The notes under the pieces were generated by a model. The model was not told where the DNA came from. It saw nothing but the letters and a program-made list of their open reading frames with translations, and did not search any database. The position numbers and the translations under genes are program-made. This document shows positions 7,996-16,796 of a stretch of DNA of 64,000 bases, in pieces. This stretch comes from Candidatus Sulfotelmatobacter sp. GTDB lineage: Bacteria > Vulcanimicrobiota > Vulcanimicrobiia > Vulcanimicrobiales > Vulcanimicrobiaceae. The DNA lies in contig DATJRY010000003.1 of the NCBI GenBank assembly GCA_035504415.1, positions 62,001 through 126,000 on the forward strand. Direction: 5' to 3'. Each line of letters starts with the position of its first letter. Position 1 is the first letter of the stretch.

Positions 7996-8454
7996 GTGGC
8001 GACCGCACGGGTGACGGCGCTGCGCATGTTGGCGCGGCGCCGTCTCACCGAGGCACAGTTGGCCGCCGGTCTGCAGCGCAAGGGGTTCGACGACGAGACC
8101 GTCGCCGCCGCACTCGAGGCGTGCAAACGTGACGGTCTGCTCGACGATCGACTCTACGCAGCGCTCTACGTCGAAGGCCGGCGCGCGCCGGTCGGCGACG
8201 CGCGGCTGGTCGCCGAGCTCGTCAAGCGCGGGATCGACCGTGAGGCCGCGCGCGAGCGGGTGCACACCTCGGAGACGTCCGAGGCGCAGCGCGCCGCGCT
8301 GGCCTACGAGCGGCTGCGCCGGACGACGCCGGCGCTCTCGTATCCGTCGGCCGCGCGCAAGCTGGAACGGCTCGGGTTTCCGGCGGCGTTGATCTATCGC
8401 GTCCTACGCGAGCGCGCCGGCGTCGATCTCGAGGGCCTCGCCGATCTGTGCTAG
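7996..8454 (+). CDS. recX: Regulatory protein RecX
   Basis: 152 residues made of three-helix repeats. The first is TALRMLARRRLTEAQLAAGL, followed by the signature GLLDDRLYAALYVE and a third unit in AARKLERLGFPAALIYRVL. RecX binds in the groove of RecA filaments and limits strand exchange. The start is a GTG 6 bp after the recA stop, so the two are co-transcribed and RecX should be SOS-induced too. Length is typical of the family. Confidence 0.9.
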   Translation: MATARVTALRMLARRRLTEAQLAAGLQRKGFDDETVAAALEACKRDGLLDDRLYAALYVEGRRAPVGDARLVAELVKRGIDREAARERVHTSETSEAQRAALAYERLRRTTPALSYPSAARKLERLGFPAALIYRVLRERAGVDLEGLADLC

Positions 8455-8531
8455 GGCTGGGAGTGACGATCGTCAAGCTCGTGTGACGCGCGAGGAAAGT
8501 GAAGGGACCGTATGGTAAGGGCGCTCTGAGG

Positions 8532-9854
8532 ATGCGTTTCCACCTCGTCCGCGCGCTGCTTTGCATGCTCGTGGCCGTCGCGTTGCTCGCGCCGAGCTAC
8601 GCCTTGGCAGTCGAACTCGACGCCGTCTCGAAAGCCGCGGCAGGGTATTCCGTCTCCGATCCCAAGCTGGAAGCGCTCTACCGGTCGGCCTTGCTCGAAA
8701 CGGGCAAGGAGATCACCATCGCGTCCGACGGCACCGCGTACGTGCGCACCGGCGACATCCCGGCCGAATGGCTGCGCGACGCAAGCGCCGAGGTGCGCCC
8801 ATACCTGTTCTTCGCCAAGGACGATCCGCAAGTGCGCAGCCTGCTGCGCGGGATCATCGCGCGCATGGGCAAGTACCTCCAGATCGATCCCTACGCGAAC
8901 GCCTTCACGCTCGACTACCGCGTTTGGGAAGAGAAGTTCGAGCTCGACTCGCTGATCTACCCGATCTCGCTCTCGTGGACGTATTGGAAGCAGACCGGCG
9001 ACGACTCGATCTTCACCGGCGATCTCTCGGCCGGGTTCGACAAGGCGCTCGAGACGATGGAGCGCGAGCAAGACCATCCGGCCGTTACGACGCACCCGTA
9101 TTCGCACAAGGAGCTGCCCAACGGCGGACGCGGCAACAACGTCGGCTACACCGGGATGATCTGGACCGGCTTCCGTCCCTCCGACGACGCCTGCACGTAC
9201 AACTATTTGATCCCCTCGGAGATGTTCGCCGTGGTCGGGCTGGGCGAGCTCGGCGAGATCGAGCGCGACGTCTACCACAACCTGATCAAAGCGCAGCGCG
9301 CGTTCGCGTTGCGCGATGAGGTGCAGGCCGGGATCCAGACGTACGGCGTCGTGTTCACGCCGAACTACGGCTACGTATACGCCTACGAGGTCGACGGACT
9401 CGGCAACTCGATCCTGATGGACGACGCCAACATCCCCTCGCTGCTGTCCGCTCCCTACCTCGGCTACGGTACGACCAACTCGCTGATCTACCGCAACACG
9501 CGGCGGTTCTTGCTCTCCAAGGACGATCCGACGTACTACGCCGGCAAGCTGGCACGCGGAATCGGCTCACCGCACACGAATGACGGCTACGTGTGGCCGT
9601 TGGCGCTGCTGATGCAAGGCTTCACGGCCACCAGCGAGACCGAACGCAAAGACGTCATGAACGAGCTGCTCGCGTCCGATCCGGGCGATCATCTGCTGCA
9701 CGAATCGTTCAATCCCGACGACCCCGCGAAGTTCTCGCGCGTCGACTTCGCGTGGCCCAACGCGCTCTTCACCGAGTACGTGATGACCGACTTCGAAGGC
9801 GTCCCCGCGCTGCCGGTCGGCTCGACCTCCGACTTGGATTTCCGTGGCGACTAG
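8532..9854 (+). CDS. Secreted glycoside hydrolase family 125 (exo-alpha-1,6-mannosidase-like)
   Basis: 440 residues starting with a Sec signal peptide (MRFHLVRALLCMLVAVALL, cleavage likely after SYALA). The GH125 blocks are clear: GDIPAEWLRDASAEVRPYL (residues about 74-92), MDDANIPSLLSAPYLGY, LHESFNPDDP and the Phe/Trp/Asn block FAWPNALFTEYV. Together these form the (alpha/alpha)6 barrel active site with its acidic residues. GH125 enzymes are metal-independent, inverting alpha-mannosidases that release mannose from alpha-1,6-linked or N-glycan-derived oligosaccharides. The ATG at 8532 gives a proper signal peptide, with AAGG about 11 bp upstream; a GTG at 8499 would add 11 residues. It stands alone between recX and purA, probably as a separate unit. 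Confidence 0.88.
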   Translation: MRFHLVRALLCMLVAVALLAPSYALAVELDAVSKAAAGYSVSDPKLEALYRSALLETGKEITIASDGTAYVRTGDIPAEWLRDASAEVRPYLFFAKDDPQVRSLLRGIIARMGKYLQIDPYANAFTLDYRVWEEKFELDSLIYPISLSWTYWKQTGDDSIFTGDLSAGFDKALETMEREQDHPAVTTHPYSHKELPNGGRGNNVGYTGMIWTGFRPSDDACTYNYLIPSEMFAVVGLGELGEIERDVYHNLIKAQRAFALRDEVQAGIQTYGVVFTPNYGYVYAYEVDGLGNSILMDDANIPSLLSAPYLGYGTTNSLIYRNTRRFLLSKDDPTYYAGKLARGIGSPHTNDGYVWPLALLMQGFTATSETERKDVMNELLASDPGDHLLHESFNPDDPAKFSRVDFAWPNALFTEYVMTDFEGVPALPVGSTSDLDFRGD

Positions 9855-9917
9855 CAGCATGGTGAGAAGCGCGCCCACGGGGAGCCGCGCCGTGAGGCAA
9901 TCGTGAGCGCGCTCGGT

Positions 9918-9974
9918 GCGTGGGGGCCCCACGCGCAGCGTGGGGCGCGCGGAGCCGGGGGCGGAGCGCCGTTG
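9918..9974 (+). repeat. Palindromic repeat element, copy 1 (over the purA start)
   Basis: A 57-bp segment that recurs at 54162-54220 in the same orientation. It opens with the dyad GCGTGGGG-G-CCCCACGC (9918-9934) and ends with GGGGCGGAGCGCCGTTG. The last 37 bp (9938-9974) match the second copy at all but two positions by eye. In both copies the 3' end lies in the start region of a gene, here purA. Confidence 0.7.
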
Positions 9975-11222
9975 GACATTTGCGTGGGGATTCAGTGGGG
10001 GGACGAGGGCAAGGGGCGGATCGTCGATTTGATGGCGCGCGACTACGGCGTCATCGCGCGCTTCGGCGGCGGCGACAACGCCGGGCACTCGATCGAGGTG
10101 GGTGACACCAAGCTGGCGTTGCACGTGGTGCCCTCCGGCGTGCTGGTCGAGAACACGCGGCTGCTGATCGGCGGCGGAACGGTGCTCTCGCTGCGCGGGC
10201 TGGTCGACGAGCTCGACACGCTGGCGAAGCTCGGCGTCGACATCGGGCGGATCGTCGTCTCCGACCGGGCGCACGTCGTGTTCCCGTATCATGGCGTGCT
10301 CGATCGCCTGGCGGAAAAACAGCGCGGCGGCTCGGCGATCGGAACGACCGGGCGCGGGATCGGGCCGGCCTACGTCGACCGGGTCGCGCGGCTCGGCGTG
10401 ACCTTCGCCGACCTCGCCAAGCCGGAAGTGCTGGCGACGAAGATTCGCGCGACGCTGTTGGCGCGGGCCGCGCAGTTCGCCGGCGCCGACGAGGTCCCGC
10501 GCGAGGAAGACGTCGTCGGCGAGACGCTGGCGCTCGCGCGCCGCGTCGTCCCGCACGTCGTCGACGGCGTCGGCTGGCTGCAAGCCGCCTTCGCGCGAGG
10601 CGAGCGGGTGCTCGCCGAGGGCGCGCAAGGCACCATGCTGGACGTGACTTACGGCACCTATCCCTACGTCACCAGCTCGCACACGCTGGCCGGCGGCGCC
10701 TGCACCGGACTCGGGGTCGGTCCGACCGCGGTCGCGCGGGTGCTCGGCGTGGCGAAAGCCTACTGCACGCGCGTCGGCGGCGGCCCGTTCCCCTCCGAGC
10801 TGCTCGACGAGCGCGGCGAACGCTTGCGCGCGCAGGGACACGAGGTCGGGGTGACGACCGGTCGCCCGCGTCGCTGTGGGTGGTACGATGCGGTCGCCGC
10901 TCGCTACGCCGCGCAGCTCAACGGTTTGGACGCGATGGTCATCACCAAGCTCGACGTCCTCTCGGGGTTCGACCGGATCGGGATCGTGACCGGCTATCGC
11001 CGCGCGGACGGCCTCGAGGCCGGCGCCGAGGCGCTGATGGACCCCGACCTGCGGGTCGACGTCGAGGAACACCCCGGTTGGACGGAAGACCTGCGCGGGG
11101 TCCGCCGCATCGCCGATCTGCCGCCCACCGCGCGGTCCTTTCTCGACCGGCTGGCACAGCTCACGGGGACGCCGATCGCGGCCGTCTCGGTCGGTCCCGA
11201 GCGCTCGGCTATCGCGACGTGA
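9972..11222 (+). CDS. purA: Adenylosuccinate synthetase
   Basis: 416 residues. It forms adenylosuccinate from IMP, aspartate and GTP in purine biosynthesis. Conserved blocks: GIQWGDEGKGRIVD (P-loop-like, catalytic Asp), GGDNAGHSI (catalytic His), GTTGRGIGPAY, EGAQGTMLDVTYGTYPYVTSS and TTGRPRRCGWYD. The start is taken as TTG 9972 (MDICVGIQWG), with GGAG five bases upstream. A longer GTG start at 9903 would add a Gly/Arg/Ala-rich stretch encoded by the palindromic repeat, which has no counterpart in the family. The gene is isolated from de novo purine clusters. Confidence 0.95.
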   Translation: MDICVGIQWGDEGKGRIVDLMARDYGVIARFGGGDNAGHSIEVGDTKLALHVVPSGVLVENTRLLIGGGTVLSLRGLVDELDTLAKLGVDIGRIVVSDRAHVVFPYHGVLDRLAEKQRGGSAIGTTGRGIGPAYVDRVARLGVTFADLAKPEVLATKIRATLLARAAQFAGADEVPREEDVVGETLALARRVVPHVVDGVGWLQAAFARGERVLAEGAQGTMLDVTYGTYPYVTSSHTLAGGACTGLGVGPTAVARVLGVAKAYCTRVGGGPFPSELLDERGERLRAQGHEVGVTTGRPRRCGWYDAVAARYAAQLNGLDAMVITKLDVLSGFDRIGIVTGYRRADGLEAGAEALMDPDLRVDVEEHPGWTEDLRGVRRIADLPPTARSFLDRLAQLTGTPIAAVSVGPERSAIAT

Positions 11223-11236
11223 CACGGGTCGCACGC

Positions 11237-11271
11237 TTGCTCACCGCCGATCATCCAATAAAGGTGAGCAA
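11237..11271 (+). promoter_or_regulatory. 9-bp inverted repeat between purA and fliF
   Basis: TTGCTCACC (11237-11245) and GGTGAGCAA (11263-11271) are perfect reverse complements separated by 17 bp. The right arm overlaps the -35 side of the sigma28-like promoter, so it could be a regulator's operator. No T-tract follows, so it makes a poor terminator for purA. Confidence 0.45.
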
Positions 11272-11286
11272 CCCTCGCGCCGATAG
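11259..11286 (+). promoter_or_regulatory. Sigma28 (FliA/SigD)-like promoter of the fliF operon
   Basis: TAAA (11259-11262), 16 bp, then GCCGATAG (11279-11286), against the flagellar sigma consensus TAAA-N15-GCCGATAA. The same arrangement with the same 16-bp spacing precedes motA (11279-type box at 41220). Finding it twice before flagellar operons supports the call. Confidence 0.5.
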
Positions 11287-11314
11287 TGCTGATAGCGTCG
11301 TGCACGGAGGCACG

Positions 11315-11389
11315 ATGGATCACGCCACGGTCGGCATACCGCGCGTCGCTGCGAGGACGGCGCGCAAAGGTGGCTTGTGGATCAATTGA
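11315..11389 (+). CDS. 24-residue leader frame overlapping the fliF start
   Basis: ATG 11315 is preceded at ideal distance by GGAGG (11306-11310), the best ribosome binding site in this interval. It encodes MDHATVGIPRVAARTARKGG plus LWIN and ends in TGA at 11387-11389, overlapping the fliF GTG (11377) by 13 bp in another frame. Ribosomes finishing this peptide would be placed on the fliF start, so translational coupling or a leader-peptide role is likely. No homologue is recognised. Confidence 0.45.
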   Translation: MDHATVGIPRVAARTARKGGLWIN

Positions 11390-13038
11390 GCTCGTCGTTC
11401 GCGGCGTTCACGGGGCGTTTCCGTGAATGGTGGAACGGCCAGTCCCCATCGACCCGGCTCGGATACGGCGCCGTGGTCTTGGCATTGGTCATCGGCGTGG
11501 CGATCTTCGGAGCGTTCCGCTTGCGGGGTCCGGCGTACGCGGTGCTGTTCAGCAACCTTCCGGCCGACGAAGCCAACGCGGTCCTACAAAAACTTGACGC
11601 GGAGAAGATCCCGCATCGGTTGGCCGACGGCGGGACGACCGTCCTGGTCCCCGAGCAGGACGTCGCCGAGCAGCGCGTCGAGCTCGCCGGTGAGAATGTC
11701 GTCAAGGGCGGCGGCACCGGCTGGGAGCTCTTCGACCGCACCAACCTCGGCATGACCGACTTCCAGGAGAAGATCGCCAAGGAGCGCGCCGTCGAAGGCG
11801 AGCTCGAACGGACGATCTCCGGCCTGAGCGAAGTGCAGTCCGCGCGCGTCCACATCGCCAGCCCCGAAGCCTCGCTCTACTCGACCTCGCAGCTGCCCAC
11901 GACCGCGTCGGTCGCGATCGTCACCAAGCCCGGGATGCAGCTCGACGCGGCGCAGGTACGCGGCGTCACGCAGCTGGTCGCCGGCGCCGTCGACGGCCTC
12001 AAGCCCGAGAACGTCACGCTGGTCGATCAGAACGGCACCATCTTGCGTCCCGCGCCCCTGGGCGCGACCGCCGACGGCTCGACCGGAGACGACGGCGCGA
12101 GCGCGCTGCGCATGACGCAAGACCAGCTGGTCGCGAAAGAAAAGTTCGAGTCGGACCTGCAAGAGAATCTGCAGGGGCTGCTCGACAACACGCTGGGCGC
12201 GCACCACTCGGCCGTCCGCGTCGCGAGCGAGATGAACTTCGACGCGAACTCCACCGAGACCAAGCAGTACGCGCCGCAAGGCACGGTTCGCTCGCAGCAG
12301 ACGGAGCGCGAAAGCTACAACGGTACCGGCACCCCGCCGCGTCAGGCCGGCGGCGTTCCCGGCACGACAACCAACGTCGTGCCGACCTATCAGGGGACGC
12401 AGCAGCAGCAGGGCAACAGCCGCTACACGCACACCAAGAACACGACCAACTACGAGATCACCGAGACCGACGGCAAGCACGTCGACGCGCCCGGGAAGGT
12501 CACGCGGTTGTCGGTCGCCGTCCTGGTCAACGTCCCGGCGACCGCGCCGGCCGGCGCCAACGCGCCGTACACGGTCGCGCCGGCCGACGTCACCAAGATT
12601 CGCAACGTCATCGCCGCCGCCGCCGGCATCGACCCGGCGCGCGGCGACCAGATCTCGGTCGAAGCGATTCCGTTCGCGCCGGTACCGAACGCCGTCGGGT
12701 ACGGTCCGACCTCGACGACCGTGCTGGGTATCCCGCTGGTCCCGGCGCTGGCGCTGCTCGCGATCCTCGGTGTGATCGGTGCGGGCGCGGCCTTCGCCCT
12801 GGTGCGCCGCCGGACGTTCCGTCCGAGCGCCGAGCTCCCGACCTTCGACTCGACCTTGGCCGAAGAGCTGCCCTCGTTCGAAGAGCACCCCATGCTCGAC
12901 GGCACCCCGTCGATCGCCGCCCCGATACGCTCCGCGGCCGACCTGACGCGCGAGCAGATGATCGAATACGTGACCACCGTCGCGCAAGAGAACCCCGACA
13001 ACATCGCCAAGCTCGTGAAACTATGGCTCGCGGAGTAA
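11377..13038 (+). CDS. fliF: Flagellar MS-ring protein FliF
   Basis: 553 residues. N-terminal transmembrane helix at about 28-50 (LGYGAVVLALVIGVAIFGAF), periplasmic ring-building motifs (LFSNLPADEANAVLQKLD, the SpoIIIAG/YscJ-like region with RVHIASPEASLY), a disordered Gln/Thr/Gly segment at about 300-360, a second transmembrane helix near 448-472 and a cytoplasmic tail that binds FliG (MIEYVTTVAQENPDNIAKLV). It forms the MS ring, on which the C ring and export gate assemble. The GTG start is preceded by AAAGGTGG and overlaps the 24-codon leader frame. fliE is not upstream, where purA lies instead; fliE, flgB and flgC must be elsewhere. Confidence 0.97.
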   Translation: MDQLSSSFAAFTGRFREWWNGQSPSTRLGYGAVVLALVIGVAIFGAFRLRGPAYAVLFSNLPADEANAVLQKLDAEKIPHRLADGGTTVLVPEQDVAEQRVELAGENVVKGGGTGWELFDRTNLGMTDFQEKIAKERAVEGELERTISGLSEVQSARVHIASPEASLYSTSQLPTTASVAIVTKPGMQLDAAQVRGVTQLVAGAVDGLKPENVTLVDQNGTILRPAPLGATADGSTGDDGASALRMTQDQLVAKEKFESDLQENLQGLLDNTLGAHHSAVRVASEMNFDANSTETKQYAPQGTVRSQQTERESYNGTGTPPRQAGGVPGTTTNVVPTYQGTQQQQGNSRYTHTKNTTNYEITETDGKHVDAPGKVTRLSVAVLVNVPATAPAGANAPYTVAPADVTKIRNVIAAAAGIDPARGDQISVEAIPFAPVPNAVGYGPTSTTVLGIPLVPALALLAILGVIGAGAAFALVRRRTFRPSAELPTFDSTLAEELPSFEEHPMLDGTPSIAAPIRSAADLTREQMIEYVTTVAQENPDNIAKLVKLWLAE

Positions 13039-13044
13039 ACAGCT

Positions 13045-14127
13045 GTGATCTCTGATAAGCCGATCTTGACGCTTGGCGACGATCCGATCGGGACGTCCCT
13101 GGTCGACGCCTACGGCTCGGCGTCGGTTCCGGACATGACGGGGCCCGAGAAGGCCGCCATCTTGATGATCACGATCGGCCTGGAGCTGGCCGCGACGATC
13201 TTCAAGTTCCTGCGCCAAGACGAGGTCGAGCGGATCGTCCTGGAGATCGCGAAGATCTCGACGGTCGCGATCGACAAGCGCGACGCCGTCATCCAAGAAG
13301 CGTATCAGCGCGCGATCGCCCTCAAGTACATCAACGAGGGCGGGATCGAGTACGCCAAGGAGATCCTCGAGCGTTCGTTCGGCGCCGGCCAAGCCGACGA
13401 CATGACGAACCGCCTCTTCGCGGCGCTCAAGCACGGCAACCCGCTCGAGCTGGTGAAGAAGACCGAGCCGGCGCAGCTGCTCGAGTTCATCAAGGAAGAG
13501 CATCCGCAGACCATCGCGCTCATTTTGGTCTACATGTCGCCCGACCAGGCCGGCGCCGTGCTCTCGCAGCTCGAGCCGGAGCTGCAGGGCGAAGTCGCGA
13601 TGCGCATCGCCATCCTCCAGAAGACCGCACCGGAGATCCTCGAGCAATTGGACGAGCTGCTGGGTCGCCGTCTGCTGGTCAGCGGTTCCGACTTCACCAA
13701 GGCCGGCGGCGTGCAGTCGCTCGCGCAGGTCATGGGCTTCGTCGACCGCGAGACGGAGAAGAACATCCTCGACGGCCTGGCCCGGCGCGATCCGGCCGTC
13801 GCCGAGGAAGTCAAGAACCTGCTGTTCGTGTTCGAGGACATCATCAACCTCGACGACCGCGCGATCCAACGCGTCCTCAAGGAAGTGGACGGTAAGGATC
13901 TGGCCCTGGCGCTCAAGACCGCCAACGACGACCTCTTGGCCCGCATCTACAAGAACATGTCCACCCGCGCGGCGCAGACGCTGCGCGAGGACATCGAGGT
14001 GCTCGGCCCGGTGCGCGTCCGCGAGGTCGGCAAGGCGCAGCAGAACATCGTCGACGTGATTCGCACGCTCGAGGAGAACGGCCAGATCATCATCGCTCGC
14101 GGCGGGAAAGACGATCGGATAGTCTAG
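13045..14127 (+). CDS. fliG: Flagellar motor switch protein FliG
   Basis: 360 residues. The N domain (about 30-110) contacts FliF. The middle domain carries the EHPQTIALIL motif that binds FliM. The C domain has the charged helix RAIQRVLKEVDGKDLALALK facing MotA, followed by MSTRAAQTLREDIE. FliG turns stator movement into rotation and sets direction. A roughly 30-residue N-terminal extension precedes the conserved GPEKAAILMITIG. GTG start, six bases after fliF. Confidence 0.97.
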   Translation: MISDKPILTLGDDPIGTSLVDAYGSASVPDMTGPEKAAILMITIGLELAATIFKFLRQDEVERIVLEIAKISTVAIDKRDAVIQEAYQRAIALKYINEGGIEYAKEILERSFGAGQADDMTNRLFAALKHGNPLELVKKTEPAQLLEFIKEEHPQTIALILVYMSPDQAGAVLSQLEPELQGEVAMRIAILQKTAPEILEQLDELLGRRLLVSGSDFTKAGGVQSLAQVMGFVDRETEKNILDGLARRDPAVAEEVKNLLFVFEDIINLDDRAIQRVLKEVDGKDLALALKTANDDLLARIYKNMSTRAAQTLREDIEVLGPVRVREVGKAQQNIVDVIRTLEENGQIIIARGGKDDRIV

Positions 14128-14128
14128 C

Positions 14129-15013
14129 TTGGGCCGCGTAGTCAAAGGCGCGAAGCTTCGGACTGAGCGCTATGCGCTCGCGGTTCCGGAGGCACCGCCG
14201 CCGCCGATCGCAGAGTACCTCGAGACCGACGGCGTCGAGCTGACGGACGGTTTCGCGTACGATGCGGACGGCGGGCTGCTGCCCGACTATCCGCTCGCGC
14301 CGCCGCCTCCGCCGGCGGTCGACGTCGAAGCGCTGCGCGCGCAGGCGCAAGCGCTGCTCGACCGCGCCGCGCAGGAGGCGGAGACGCTGCTGCGCGACGC
14401 GCATGCGCGGGCACGCACGCTGGTCGAGGAAGCCTCGGCCCACGCGCGCACGATCGAGCAGGATGCGCGCACGAAGGCGCACGACGAAGGATTCGCGCAG
14501 GGCCGCGAAGCGGCCGACCGCGACATGAACGACATGCTGGTGACGATGCGCGGGCTGCTCGAGATGGCGCGCGTCGAGCGCCACAAGCTGATCGAACAGG
14601 CGGAGCCGGAGCTGGTGCGCCTGGCTCTGGGCTTGGCCGAGCGCGTGCTGCACCAGCAGGTCGCGCTCGACCGCGGCGTGGTCATCGAGATGGCGAAGAC
14701 CGCGATCGCGCGCTTGATCGAGCGCGACACGGTGACCGTGCGCGTCAATCCGGCCGACCTCGAGCGGATGCGCGAGCACCGTGACGAGCTGATCGCGATC
14801 GGAGACATCCGCAACCTGCGGGTGGTCGAAGACCAGCGCGTCGACCGCGGCGGCGTCGTCGTCGACACCGCGGCCGGGACGATCGACGCGCGGATCTCCA
14901 CGCAGCTCGAAGAAGCGCGCAAGATCCTGCACATCGAGGAAGAGCTCATCGTCGAGCCGGCCCCGAGCGAACACCTCGCCGCGAACGGACTGACGACGGC
15001 GAGAGCGTCGTGA
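14129..15013 (+). CDS. fliH: Flagellar assembly protein FliH
   Basis: 294 residues; a stator-like regulator of the export ATPase FliI. A Pro-rich N-terminal region (residues 20-65) is followed by a long Ala/Glu/Arg coiled coil (70-150) that includes GFAQGREAADRDM, then the conserved C-terminal domain LVRLALGLAERVLHQQV and the VNPADLERM/DRGGVVVDTAAGTIDA block shared with the V-ATPase E subunit. It starts at a TTG just after the fliG stop, and its stop overlaps the fliI GTG. Confidence 0.9.
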   Translation: MGRVVKGAKLRTERYALAVPEAPPPPIAEYLETDGVELTDGFAYDADGGLLPDYPLAPPPPPAVDVEALRAQAQALLDRAAQEAETLLRDAHARARTLVEEASAHARTIEQDARTKAHDEGFAQGREAADRDMNDMLVTMRGLLEMARVERHKLIEQAEPELVRLALGLAERVLHQQVALDRGVVIEMAKTAIARLIERDTVTVRVNPADLERMREHRDELIAIGDIRNLRVVEDQRVDRGGVVVDTAAGTIDARISTQLEEARKILHIEEELIVEPAPSEHLAANGLTTARAS

Positions 15014-16341
15014 CCACGACCGAACCGCGCCCGCACCCGTTCGACGCCGGCCGGTACCTCGAGGAGCTGAACGACGTCGACCTGATCCGCACCAACGGCC
15101 GGGTCAGCCAGGTGATCGGGACCGTGATCGAGTCGAACGGGCCGCCGATGGCGATCGGCGAGACCGCCGCCATCGCGTACCGCCGCACCGCCGAGCCGGT
15201 GCTCGCCGAAGCGGTCGGCTTCCGCGACGCCAAGGTGCTGTTGATGCCGCTCGGCGAGCTGGGCGGCATCGCCGCCGGCTCCGAGGTCGTCGCGCTCGGC
15301 CGCCCGTTGCAGTTGGGCCTCGCGCCGGGTTTGCTCGGCCGCGTCCTCGACGGCCTGGGCCGCCCGATCGACGGGCTGGGCGCGATCGCGGACGCGCGCC
15401 GCGCCGAGATCTCGGGCCGGCCGCCCAACTCGCTGACCCGCCGCCGCGTCACCGAACCGCTGGGCGTGGGCGTGCGCGCGATCGACGGCTTGCTGACGGT
15501 CGGCAAAGGCCAGCGCGTCGGCATCTTCGCCGGCTCGGGCGTGGGCAAGTCGACGCTGCTGGGGATGATGGCGCGCAACACCGCCGCCGACGTCAACGTC
15601 ATCGCGCTCGTCGGCGAGCGCGGCAAAGAGGTCCGCGACTTCCTCGAGCGCGACCTGGGCGAAGCGGGTCTGCGGCGCTCGATCGTCGTCGTCGCAACCT
15701 CGGATCAACCGGCACTGGTCCGCATCAAGGCGGCCTTCGTCGCGACGCGCATCGCCGAGTTCTTCCGCGACCAAGGCCTGGACGTGATGCTGATGATGGA
15801 CAGCGTCACGCGCTTCGCGATGGCGCAGCGCGAGGTCGGCCTGGCGATCGGCGAGCCGACGACGACGCGCGGCTACACGCCCTCGGTGTTCGCGCTGCTG
15901 CCGAAGCTGCTCGAGCGGACCGGGACCTCGGACGTCGGCACGATCACCGCGCTGTACACCGTCCTGGTCGACGGCGACGATCTCAACGAGCCGGTCTCCG
16001 ACGCCGTGCGCTCGATCCTCGACGGGCACATCGTCCTCTCGCGCAAGCTGGCCTCGGCCAACCAGTACCCGGCGATCGACGTGCTGGGTTCGGTCAGCCG
16101 CGTCATGCCCGACGTGGTCCCGCCCTCGCACACCGCCGCCGCCTCGGTCGTGCGCGACATCCTGGCCACTTATCGCGACGCCGAAGACCTGGTCAACATC
16201 GGCGCCTACGTGCCGGGCTCGAACCCGCGCGTCGATCACGCGCTGGCGCGCATCGATCAGGTCCGCATGTTCTTGCGCCAAGGCATCTACGAGGGCTCGA
16301 CCTTCGAAGACGCCGAGCGCGGCGTGCTGGGGCTGGGCTGA
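15010..16341 (+). CDS. fliI: Flagellum-specific ATP synthase FliI (type III export ATPase)
   Basis: 443 residues, F1-beta-like hexameric ATPase. Walker A AGSGVGKST lies at about residues 174-182, then LVGERGKEVRDF with the catalytic Glu, Walker B VMLMMDSVTRFAMAQRE and the conserved GEPTTTRGYTPSVFA. It unfolds and delivers substrates to the flagellar export gate with FliH and FliJ. The GTG overlaps the fliH stop, and the TGA overlaps the fliJ ATG by one base, so expression is tightly coupled. Confidence 0.97.
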   Translation: MTTTEPRPHPFDAGRYLEELNDVDLIRTNGRVSQVIGTVIESNGPPMAIGETAAIAYRRTAEPVLAEAVGFRDAKVLLMPLGELGGIAAGSEVVALGRPLQLGLAPGLLGRVLDGLGRPIDGLGAIADARRAEISGRPPNSLTRRRVTEPLGVGVRAIDGLLTVGKGQRVGIFAGSGVGKSTLLGMMARNTAADVNVIALVGERGKEVRDFLERDLGEAGLRRSIVVVATSDQPALVRIKAAFVATRIAEFFRDQGLDVMLMMDSVTRFAMAQREVGLAIGEPTTTRGYTPSVFALLPKLLERTGTSDVGTITALYTVLVDGDDLNEPVSDAVRSILDGHIVLSRKLASANQYPAIDVLGSVSRVMPDVVPPSHTAAASVVRDILATYRDAEDLVNIGAYVPGSNPRVDHALARIDQVRMFLRQGIYEGSTFEDAERGVLGLG

Positions 16342-16796
16342 TGCGCTTCCGTTTCCGGCTCGACCCGGTCCTCCAGCATCGCGAGCGCGTCGAGCGCGAG
16401 CGCGCCGGCGACCACGCCCGCATGCTGGCCGCGCAACTGGCCGCCGAAGCGGCGCGCGACGATCTGATCGGACGGCGCGACGGCGCGCGCGACCGCCTGA
16501 TCCGCGAGCACGCCACGCTCGACGTCGTCGAGCTGCGCGCCACCTACGTCCACCTCGACTACCTCGACCGCGCCATCGTCGGCGCGCAGCAGAAGGTCGC
16601 GACCGCCAAGGTCGACACCGAGCAGGCGCGCCTCAAGCTCGTCGACGCGGCGCGTGACCGGCAAGTCCTCGACACCCTCAAGGAACGCCGCCGCGAGGCG
16701 TTCGCGCTCGAGGAGAATCGCGTCGAACAGCGCGAGCTCGACGACCTGAACGCCCGTCTGTTCGAGCGAACCGCTCCCGAAGGAACCGCATCGTGA
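16341..16796 (+). CDS. fliJ: Flagellar export protein FliJ
   Basis: 151 residues, almost wholly charged coiled coil starting FRFRLDPVLQHRERVERERA, the usual FliJ opening. FliJ is the central stalk of the FliI ring and links it to FlhA. Sequence conservation in this family is low; the call rests on size, coiled coil and position directly after fliI. It overlaps fliI by one base and the next gene by four. Confidence 0.85.
   Translation: MRFRFRLDPVLQHRERVERERAGDHARMLAAQLAAEAARDDLIGRRDGARDRLIREHATLDVVELRATYVHLDYLDRAIVGAQQKVATAKVDTEQARLKLVDAARDRQVLDTLKERRREAFALEENRVEQRELDDLNARLFERTAPEGTAS

Noticed and set aside
9903-9971. N-terminal extension of PurA from GTG 9903
   Set aside because: The extra 23 residues are encoded by the repeat element and are unlike any PurA N-terminus; TTG 9972 has a good ribosome site.
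11237-11271. Intrinsic terminator of purA
   Set aside because: Loop of 17 bases and no T-run; it overlaps the fliF promoter and is better read as a regulatory dyad.
14287-16281. A 664-codon open frame antisense to fliH/fliI
   Set aside because: Low-complexity Arg/Asp/Ala composition typical of GC-rich shadows; the sense genes are well conserved.
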